From positions 23,562,893 through 23,626,892 of the forward strand of contig NC_092646.1 in NCBI RefSeq assembly GCF_039555335.1: a stretch of 64,000 nucleotides of DNA, given 5' to 3'. The position numbers and the translations under genes were made by a program. Below are positions 41,426 through 50,700 of this stretch, one piece after another. The DNA comes from Amphiura filiformis. Taxonomy: Eukaryota; Echinodermata; Ophiuroidea; Amphilepidida; Amphiuridae. Position 1 is the first letter of the stretch. Each line of letters opens with the position of its first letter. The notes below the pieces were generated by a model. The model did not search any database. It saw only the letters and a program-made list of their open reading frames with translations, and had not been told where the DNA came from.

Positions 41426-41830
41426 CCCGGGGGGGGGGCACTCAACACAAATGACCATACGGATATGCTCCCCCGGAAAGACCCCCCTTTTTGGGTTTCG
41501 CAGCTCCGAAAGACCCCCTATATTTGACCAAAATAAAGCTCCGAAAGACCCTTGATTTTGATAATTTCAGCTTTAAAAGACCCAAAAATTGCTCATTCCT
41601 CATATTTCTTGTTTTTTCAGGCGATTTTCAACCAAAAAGCTAAGAAACACCCTTGATTTTGACTTTTCGCAGCTCCAAAAGACCCCATTTTACTTGTTCA
41701 CAGCCCGGTTCGCAGCTCCGAAAGACCCCCTTTTACCGGTAGGCCTACGCTGTCAGCTCCCAAAGACCCACCCCCTCAAAATTACGGGGAGCATACCCAC
41801 CAAAATTTTTTGATGTGCCCCCCCCCCGGG
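41426..41830. mobile_element. CCCGGGGG-bounded element with perfect 8-bp TSD
   Basis: Ends CCCGGGGGGGGGGCACTC and GTGCCCCCCCCCCGGG. The flanks 41418-41425 and 41831-41838 are both GAGAAATC. The interior has about six diverged phrases (CAGCTCCGAAAGACCCCCTT). Shares termini, but little interior sequence, with 11568-12064. Confidence 0.88.
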
Positions 41831-42096
41831 GAGAAATCAATTACCCCGTCTATGTCAGTAGCCTTAGTCGGGTCACTTCGCTAATAATATGCATCTCATA
41901 AGGTCCGAATAAAATGGTCATGGGTGGCTGTGGATTTAACCTACCATGGCGATTTCTACTATGAAGATATCGGGGCGATGTCACTGTGCCCCGTCAGCTC
42001 CCAAAGGTTTTTTAGCATTTGCCTGAAATTTGCTCTATCGATCACATCATCTGGAGAAATTGCTTACGGAAGCGTCTAAGTCCCATTTGACTTGAT

Positions 42097-42195
42097 GACA
42101 TGGCGAGATAAATTATCTTGACATGTCAACTTATTATCAATATTATGTCGACATGGTCAGATAAATTGTCAAGATAAAATATCTCGCCATGTCGC
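42097..42195. mobile_element. 99-bp hairpin MITE
   Basis: GACATGGCGAGATAAATTATC against AAATATCTCGCCATGTC, with an inner TTGACATGTC and GTCGACATGG pair. Confidence 0.8.
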
Positions 42196-42890
42196 AGTGG
42201 CGTAGATTTCTTTTTGAAATGGGGGGGGGGGTGGAATTTTTTAAAGTATAGTCAATCCAGCACCTTTTGGCGACAGAATAAGTTTATGGTACAATTGCGT
42301 GAGAAGCGCGCGAAAAATTTAGCTATTTTGAAGCTGCAAAACCGATGAAATATGGTGCGAAAGTGGAATAAATGCGCGAGAAGCGCGCAAAAATTTGCAC
42401 TTTTGGGGCTAAAATGGGCAAATATGAGGTTAATTTGGTCAGAAACCCACATTCAGGAGTCAACATGGGGGGGGGATGATTGTAGGGACGTGGACCATCC
42501 CACTGCCAAAATATTGGGGGGATCTACGCCTATGCCATGTCGTCAAGTCGGAAGGCACTTTCATGCGCGTATTTGGGGGGGCTTTGGGGGCGGCCAAAAC
42601 GAAGGGGCGGCGGAAGAAGAAGGGCGGCAAAAAGGGGCGGCGAAAGAAGAAGGGGCGTTAAAAATAATTAGCAAAGAAAAAGGGGCGCAAAATGTTTTAA
42701 AAAATGGTACTATACATCAAAATGTGATGCTTTTGGGGCGGTAGCGCCTATGAATCCTTTTTCTTTTTTTTTTTTTTTCTTCACTTTTCAAATGACCGTA
42801 AAAAATTGGGGCAACCTTTTCGGGCTGTTGAGGAAGGGGCGGCAAAATTCAATTTTCTTCAGCCCCCGGGTTAGGGGCGGCCACCGTAGA
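42193..42890. repeat. GC-rich CAGTGGCGTAG-type repeat tract
   Basis: CAGTGGCGTAGATTTC at 42193, ATCTACGCCTATGCC near 42522 and GGTAGCGCCTATG near 42740 are repeat termini in both orientations. The centre (42590-42680) is GGGGCGGC(A/G)AAGAAGAA phrases. Open frames here are low-complexity. Confidence 0.5.
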
Positions 42891-42939
42891 TTTTGAACCA
42901 AAACTTAACATTTTGTGACATTCGTTCAGTTTGCTGTCG

Positions 42940-43138
42940 AAGTGATGATGTACTAACAGGATTAATTACCATATTAATAGATGAATACATTTTCTTGAAT
43001 AGATTGCTCTGCACTGCAACGTTCACGCGGTACCGGTATTGTATTCAACCTGCTTGCAGTGCAGGGCGATCTATTCAAAAACTGTATTCATCTATTGTTA
43101 TGGTACGGTAATTAATCCGATAATTACATAACTTTAAC
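42940..43138. mobile_element. TAATCCGATTA-family MITE, short copy
   Basis: GGATTAATTACCAT and TATTAATAGATGAATACATTTT at the left, and TGTATTCATCTATTGTTATGG with GGTAATTAATCCGATAATTAC at the right, form inverted arms. An inner pair is ATAGATTGCTCTGCACTGCA / TGCAGTGCAGGGCGATCTAT. Confidence 0.8.
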
Positions 43139-43320
43139 AGCAAATAATTTTCGTATGCAAACTGTGTCGCGTGACTCGCATATTTGTTGAGGTCACGCAG
43201 TCGATCGATGATCTCTGACTGAACTCACACCACTCCACGCCATACATAAATTCTGCCAGTCACATTTCCCCAATATGAAATTTTTTAAAGTAAAATTTTA
43301 ATTTTACTTCATTAAAGTTT

Positions 43321-43402
43321 GTCGGAGGCGGGGTTCGAACTCACGGCGTACTGCTTTGGACACCCTATGAACCCAGCGCCTTTAGACCACTCGGCCACTT
43401 GT
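43321..43402 (-). other. tRNA-Leu/Ser-like relic or SINE head
   Basis: The minus strand reads GTGGCCGAGTGGTCTAAAGG (A box) and GAGTTCGAACCC (B box) with a long variable-arm-like region. The acceptor ends do not pair, so it is not called a functional tRNA. Confidence 0.5.
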
Positions 43403-43636
43403 CTTGTTGGAATCCATTTGAAACTTATTTGAAGATATAATCGCAACTTCAACATAGGCCTACCACGTGACAAGCAAAGTCAGAAAACGTACCATATTTT
43501 GGAATTTTATTTGCCTAAAAACATTAATGTGTATTATTAGCAGTCAATTGTTGTTAACTGCGTGTTCTCTTATAGGCCTATACTATAGAGGAACCTACCT
43601 TTTTTCTTGTATACACGTTCGATGTTTTGATCAAGT

Positions 43637-43746
43637 ATGTGAATAATCGACATTAGACCCTTAATGTTTTTTCAGGAAATAAAAGATTAGATTACCATAA
43701 ACACGAAACAGTAATCTTTGGTTGGGTCTAATGTAATATTCACATA
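43637..43746. repeat. inverted repeat
   Basis: ATGTGAATAATCGACATTAGACCC and GGGTCTAATGTAATATTCACAT flank about 65 bp. Probably a small MITE. Confidence 0.65.
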
Positions 43747-44194
43747 GAATTTTCGACGTTTTTTCTATCCTTATTCTTGCTCAATTAAAAAATGTTTTGC
43801 CGTATATAAAATTGAAATAAAATTCTCTGCCTCTTAAACGACATCAAATGTGCCACAATTGGGTATCACGAATCGTTATATGATGTGCAGTTAATATTCA
43901 TATTTTCTTTTTTTTTATACAGAGGATGCTCTCACTCGGTTATTTTAAATAGGTAACCACGCTTCCCTAGAATGTGCAATAAATTAGCATTAAACTTTTT
44001 CTTATTCTAACAGCAAGCGTTTCTAGAATGCAGTATGGCGAAATGTGGTGTAGACTGAACTCATGATTGTGTAGGCCTATTCATGCTTACAATGTTGTTA
44101 CGTCCAATATGAATCATACTTGTAGGATTTATAGGCCTGTGATTTTGTTCCGTAGGATATTAAAAACTACCCATTTGGTCCCGGCATTACTTTA

Positions 44195-44236
44195 TTAGTA
44201 GGCCTATTATTATTATTAATATTATTATTATTAAGA
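44195..44236. repeat. (ATT)n microsatellite
   Basis: About ten ATT units with one interruption. Confidence 0.85.
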
Positions 44237-44459
44237 CTTAAATGTAGGCCTACATAACAAGAATTAAGCTGTACTTACAAATATACCCGGCGTCTGGACT
44301 TCCGAAATACCGTACTGCCCTTGTCGAGTGCTGGTGACAGAAGACCACGAACTTACGATCACAACACTATAAAGTCATGTGCCTGCTGCGGACAAAGGTT
44401 GCGTAAGCGACTTTTGAACCTTCAGTGATTTACCAGGCTTTTGTATCAGTTGGGCTGTT

Positions 44460-44638
44460 CCAGTCACAATCTATACACCCCCGCGGAAGACACGACAATA
44501 ATCTTTCACACATTGTGAATTTCAAATGGGGTTACATGAATCGGTGACTCCATTTGATATCTACACTCCCTGTGTGGGAGATTAATGTCATGTTTTCAAT
44601 AGGGGGTGTATGGGTTTCAACTGGAATGGCCCTTTTAC
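44460..44638. mobile_element. TTCCATTT-family palindromic element
   Basis: TTCCAGTCACAATCTATACACCCC opens and GGGTGTATGGGTTTCAACTGGAA closes, with CATTTGA and GACATTAAT inner pairs. Confidence 0.7.
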
Positions 44639-44849
44639 ACACATCAGAGACTGATATCAGAGATTCGAAGGTTATATAAATTTTTAATGATTATATTATT
44701 GAGACTGTTGACGCGTGGAAACAGTAACACTTATCGATACAGAGAGCTAAACATTGATTTCACATAATATTCGTTCATTAATTAAGTCACAATAAAATGT
44801 TTTAATTGTTTTATTGAAAATTATATTGGGCCCAGTTGACATCAATATG

Positions 44850-44955
44850 GAGTCGCCTATTCAGGTAATCCCATTTGAAATTCACACTCCCTTTGTGGAA
44901 GATTAAGGTCATGTCTTCCATAGGGGTGTATGGATTTCAACTGGAATAGCACATT
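44850..44955. mobile_element. TTCCATTT-family fragment
   Basis: CATTTGAAATTCACACTCCC, GATTAAGGTCATGTCTTCCA and TTTCAACTGGAATAGC. One half only. Confidence 0.65.
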
Positions 44956-45019
44956 GCTCTTTTCACGGTTTTATGTTTTCATTGCAGGACCTAAACAGCT
45001 TATAACATTTTCCGTTTTC

Positions 45020-45490
45020 TATGCGCTGTCGAAGTTATGTAATAATCGGATTAACTACCATTATTAATAGCAGGTTGGGCTCACCACCTGTGCCCGCACC
45101 TGTGTATGTCTGCAATCATATGCTTGAAAACAATACCGCTCTGATACTAATCTTACAGGTGCGAGTGATTAGTATTTCTTTGACATCTATTCATTCATTC
45201 ATATTTATTCATTCATTCATCTATGGCGATCTATTCAAAAGTTGTATTCATCTATTCGCCGGCGAAGTGACGCAATAATCGGATTAACTACCATAGCAAT
45301 AGGTATTATTCGCCAGCGAAGTGTTACGTGTAATCCGATTATCACTATATGTCAACTGCATCACGCTTTTGACTTATGCACCACGATCGAAATGATCGCA
45401 ACACAAAGTCTATAGCAAGTACTACCAATTCCAAAAGATGCGTGATTCAGTTACCAAGGAGTTATGTAACCACTTCGCTGGCAAATATCG
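45020..45490. mobile_element. TAATCCGATTA-family MITE, long copy
   Basis: AATAATCGGATTAACTACCAT at both 45040 and 45270, CTTCGCTGG near 45475, CGCCAGCGAAGTG at 45312. Inner CACCACCTGTG...GTGTATGTCTGC is shared with the 8200 region. Contains (ATTC)n at 45186-45222. Confidence 0.7.
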
Positions 45491-46194
45491 CGCCGCACTA
45501 GTACGTTCACGCGATACCTCTCCAATACACAAATAAAACAGTGTATCATCAATTCATCATAGTTACAATAAGTTAGGCATATATTTAATACTTTTTTATG
45601 TTTTGTTACAAATGCCTATATAATTACTCTATTATAGTACAATTGGTTATTTTAATAATTACTTTTGATTCAAGTCTCTATCTACTTGTGTTTTATGTTA
45701 AAACATTGGCACATTGCAAGCTATTGTTGTGACGATAATTTATTCGATAATTGAATATTGATCATAGTGCAGTAAGCCATGATAACCATTCATCAAGTGA
45801 ACGTTTTATATATGTGCATCAATTGCACTGGTTGAAGCGATGTTTTGTGCGTTAATAAAGACTTCACTCCTTGTTAACCCTGCAACTTAATCAGACGTGC
45901 TCGAGATTGGCTCATGATGATTAGTTAGATTGGTCAACATGATGACGATTATTATATTGTCATCATGTCTTGCACGTGAATCATATTCAATTATACTTAT
46001 TGTGAAGCGATGTAACTCTGGTAAGACTTTATATTAATACATACATTATATTATTTTGATCAGTTTGTCTGACTATACACTGTCGACACATCGACAATTG
46101 ACGTCGACAAATGTAAAATTTCTTGCCATCACTCTATTAACTTATTTCCCAAGCCTAAACATACGAAATATCATATATGCTTAAGGGGGTTCGA

Positions 46195-46967
46195 AACGAT
46201 GTTTCTGGAAAACAGAAACTGAATTTAGAACCATTTGAATAGATTGAATAAGTTAAGCTAAATACACTGAGCAAAATAATTTTTGTTTGAAGGAAATCGG
46301 ACATACGGTTGTCAAGATATACATGTTTTTAGTTTCTTTGTATTCTATTGTTTTTGCCAATATATTGATGAAGTTAATGAGGAAAATTGGCATAATGTGC
46401 TCATGAATATTCATGTTTGCCAATATTATACCAATATCTTATGAATAAACCTTCATACTACTTTTTATTTTATATGATTTTGACATGAAACTTTGCCAAT
46501 GTGTTTCTATGGCCTAAAACATTAACATGTGATTTTCCGCCCATCTAATTTGCATATTTGCATAATTAATTAGCATTATACTTAAAGCTAATTAATTATG
46601 CAAATATGCAAATTAGATGAAGCGGAAAAATCACATGTTAAAGGTTTAGGTCATAGAGACACATTGGCAAAGTTTCAGGTCAAAATTTTAAAGGTAAAAA
46701 GTAGTATGAAGGTTTATTCATAAAATATTGGGAAAATATTGGCAAAAATTAATATTAATGAGCACATTTTGCCAATTTTCCTCATTAACTTCATCAATAT
46801 ATTGGCAAAAAACAATAGAATACAAATAATCTTTCAACAGCAATATCTCAAAAACCGTTTGTCCGATTTGGCTCAAATTTTGGAATTAAGATTTTTTTGC
46901 ATATCTCTCTGCAACAAGTCTATTTTAATCTCAATCAGAGCAACTTGATTTTGCCTTTCGTACCACC
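46195..46967. mobile_element. ~770-bp TTAA-flanked palindrome
   Basis: TTAA at 46191-46194 and 46968-46971. Ends GGGGGTTCGAAACG and CTTTCGTACCACC. The arms pair through ATATTGGCAAAAACAATAG, GGAAAATTGGCA, AGTAGTATGAAGGTTTATTC and CTAATTAATTATGCAAATAT up to a centre near 46580. Not a gene; the open frame 46739-46948 is inside an arm. Confidence 0.85.
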
Positions 46968-47092
46968 TTAATTTAAAGCTTGGAAATTTTACACATTTAG
47001 CATTAAAATAATGTTTACAAGGTTAGACAAAAATATGATTAAAAAAATCCTGTTTCTAAACACAGCTGCTTCTAAAGTGTACACATAATCGA

Positions 47093-47218
47093 TTGCTCAG
47101 TGCCAGAAATGGGTAAGTGCAATAGCTGCCATGTGTAGATGAGTACAATATGCTGCATGCAAATTGCTAAATGTTCACAGGGCAGCTATTGCACTTACCC
47201 ACTTATGGCACTGAGCAG
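47093..47218. mobile_element. 126-bp hairpin MITE
   Basis: TTGCTCAGTGCCAGAAATGG with GTAAGTGCAATAGCTGCC, against GGCAGCTATTGCACTTACCC with GGCACTGAGCA. Confidence 0.85.
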
Positions 47219-47472
47219 TGGCAATGTTTGCAAAAAGAGAGCAATTCCGAAAAGCATCTTTCCCACCACACTACTCACGTAAGCTGAAGGAAGTTTTACA
47301 TGAAAATTTACATTTCTTACTTTTTTAATTAAAAAAGTTTGAAACTTATCGTCTGCAGTTCGATACCTGCGTCAAGAGAGAGTTTTAAGGACATGTGTAA
47401 ACAGTATTCAATACAAGACACGATTTTACAATACAGTGAAAAAATACAGGTTATGATAGACAGATGAAATGA

Positions 47473-47616
47473 CATTAGGTGGAGGCGCTGTATGTAGTGT
47501 TAGCTTTGGAAATTTAATTATTTTCTTTATTTTCAACCCGGCTTACCCGGGTGACTAAATAAAGAAAATAATTGAATATCCAAAGCAAACACTAAATACG
47601 GCGCCTCCGCCTAATG
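47473..47616. mobile_element. 144-bp hairpin MITE in reeler-2 3'UTR
   Basis: Arms of about 60 bp: CATTAGGTGGAGGCGCTG and CGGCGCCTCCGCCTAATG at the ends, and AATTATTTTCTTTATTT / AAATAAAGAAAATAATT inside. It begins 7 bp past the reeler-2 stop codon. On the minus strand it offers AATAAA at 47531-47526, about 90 nt after the stop. Confidence 0.85.
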
Positions 47617-47622
47617 AATTGT

Positions 47623-47714
47623 CTAGGTTGTTTCATGCAATGCAGATGTTATGATTAATACGAGGATGGACGACAGGAGGCATGACCACGATGAGGAACG
47701 AACGACAGTCTGAC
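47623..47714 (-). CDS. reeler-2 exon 5 (hydrophobic C-terminus)
   Basis: Acceptor TTTATTTCAG|GTCAG; 30 residues then TAG at 47623-47625. Choice of this exon rests on phase (1), the acceptor and the anchor-like content; it sits 5 kb from exon 4. Confidence 0.7.
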
Positions 47715-50700
47715 CTGAAATAAACCAAAAGAAAACAATACATTTGTTTGTTTAAACATCTAATTCCATGGTTTAAATACAATACCGTAAAACCTTAAGA
47801 ACACTATGCAGTAAAAATCTGATATTTTCAAAAAATGTTGGCAGACTTCAAAAAAAGATTTTTCTTAATACTTTGTGTGTGGATGCACCTTGGGTCAGAG
47901 TCTACAGGAGTGACAGTCATATCGCCTCTAAACCCTTGGTTGCCATGGCAACAGCGAAAATGTCAATTTGCCCAATTTTCAGCATTTTCAGCATTTTCCC
48001 ATGTAGCAAAATGTAGAAATATCAGGTCAGATTTCAGGATGAAGGAAATAATGTTCAGTACCCTTCTTTTATACAGTGAATAGGACATCCTTCCTCTCTA
48101 TAAAAATCATGTAAACACAAACAAATCATTTTCAAAAATGGGTGAAACTATTATGTAAAATAGGGGTGTTTTTCATTATTTTCGGCAATGACAAAACTTG
48201 TGTTGGGAAAATTGATATAACCCCCAAAGTAACACTTTTCTCACAATTATCTGTTCAGGGTAGGTAGATAAGATGTTGGTCTAGTAATATCATGAAAAAA
48301 AAGTTTTGGTAAATTTCATACGTGGGAGCAGTGTTGCCAGGAAAATTGCACAATTTTCAGTTTTTAATTTAATATATTATGAAAAATAAGGGCTTTTTAT
48401 CCACCTAGGGGATGATGATGCATTTTATGATATTAGTATGAAGACATTACCAACTGTAGTGCATGAGTATCAAGTATTTCTGCCTAAGTGTTGCCAGAAA
48501 CCTCACTTTTTGACGTTTGAGATTTTATTTACAATGGAAAATGCTGATTTTAACAGACAACTCTCTTGTTAATTTTATGCAACACTCTAGTATTGTTATT
48601 TGGATTAAGTGCATGGTGTGACATGATTTGCATTGGTTTCAACACCAGTGTTGCCAGTAGCGTTGCCTTTTCAGGTGCTGTTATAAAGTAATTTTCATAC
48701 GTGGGAGCAGTGTTGCCAGAAAAATTGCACAATTTTCAGGTTTTTAATTTAATATATTATGAAAAATAAGGCTTTTTATCCACCTAGGGATGATGATGCA
48801 TTTTATGATATTAGTATGAAGACATTAAAAACTGTAGTGCATGAGTATCAAGTATTTCTGCCTAAGTGTTGCCAGAAACCTCACTTTTTTGACGTTTGAG
48901 ATTATATTGATGATGGAAAATACTGATTTTAACAGACAACTCTCTTGTTAATTTTATGCAACACTCCAGTATTGTGATTTGGATTAAGCTTAGTGCATAG
49001 TGTGACATGATTTGCATTGGTTTCAACACCAGTGTTGCCAGTAGCTTTGCCTTTTCAGGTGCTGTTATAAAGAAACAGCGAAACCAGTGTTGCTAGTAAC
49101 ATTGTCTATTCAAGTCAGTTTACAGGATAATGACACTCTTACTGACAAACTTACAGAAAAGGAGGTTAACAGCACTGGTATACACCGTGAAGTATAGCGG
49201 GTCCTGGTCTGCTATTATTAACATGTCAACAACAGTATTGCCAGAAAACTCACTTTTGTATTATTGAGGTTAAATTTACTGTTTAAATTAAGTGTAGTAT
49301 ACCTTACTTTGCTCACTGTGATTTCAACACCTGTGTTGCTAGTAACATTTTCAGTTATTTTGAAACAATTGAGAAAGCTACAGAAGAATCTAAAGAGGTG
49401 ACATGGTTAGCTATGTCTGTTGCAGTTCATACATTAGATATGATGCAGCAGAGTACCCTTTTTTATCTCATTTGATGACTCACATTACGGAAGATACAAG
49501 ATTGCCAACGACATTTACAGACAGTGCTTAAAAACATTACATGTTTTGAAATTGTTCAAAACATTGTTTGTAACTAAACAGGAACAACCTTCCACAAAGC
49601 TTTCAATTTTATTGATATACGGACGTTTAGGTGTCGATGTTGAGGTATATGCATATGTCCTTAAGTTTTGAAACAGTTTGCTTGATCAGACTTGTTTTTA
49701 CAAGTTCACAAATATTACACGGAAAAACAGTGGCAGGATCGACGGGAATTATATAAATAAACATTGTTATTCATCAGGTTCGCCTTCGCAAATAATAAAG
49801 GAGACAAGAAGAAAAATGATCCGCCTGGGAATTGAACCCAGGACCTCAGGGTTACGAGACCTACGCCTTAACCGCTTGGCCACGGGAGCTTCATGATTAG
49901 GCTGGTTGAAATTCGAACTCATCAGGTTCGCCGTCGCAAATAAACTGAAAAGGTTACTAGCAACACTGGTGTTGAAATCACAGTGAGCAAAGTAAAGTAT
50001 ACTACACTTAATTTAAACAGTAAATTTAACCTCAATAATACAAAAGTGAGTTTTCTAGCAATACAGTTATTGACATGTGAATAATAGCAGACCAGGACCC
50101 GCTATACTTCACGCTATACTTCATTGAATAGACAATGTTACTAGCAAAACTGGTTTCGTTGTTTCTTTATAACAGCACCTGAAAAGGCAAAGCTACTGGC
50201 AAAACTGGTGTTGAAACCAATACAAATCATGTCACACCATGCATCTAATCCAAATCACAATACTAGAGTGTTGCATAAAATTAACAAGATAGTTAGTTGT
50301 CTGTTAAATCAGAATTTTCCATTGTAAATAAAATCTCAAACGTCAAAAAAGTGAGGTTTCTGGCAACATTTAGGCAGAAATACTTGATACTCATGCACTA
50401 CAGTTGGTAATGTCTTCATACTAATATCATACAAATGCATCATAATCCCCTGGGTGGATAAAAGCCCTTTTTGTCATAATATTTTAAATTAAAAAACTGA
50501 AATTTATGCAATTTTCCTGGCAACACTGCTCCCACGTATGAAAATTACTTTATAACAGCACCTGAAAAGGCAAAGCTACTGGCAACACTGGTGTTGAAAC
50601 CAATGCAAATCATGTCACACCATGCACTTAATCCAAATCACAATACTGGAGTGTTGCATAAAATTAACAAGAGAGTTGTCTGTTAAAATCAGCATTTTCC

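Noticed and set aside
43321..43402. Functional tRNA-Leu or tRNA-Ser
   Set aside because: A and B boxes are present but the acceptor ends do not pair.
49818..49890. Functional tRNA-Thr (CGT)
   Set aside because: Acceptor stem pairs only partly and it sits at the centre of a mobile foldback; kept as a tRNA-like relic.
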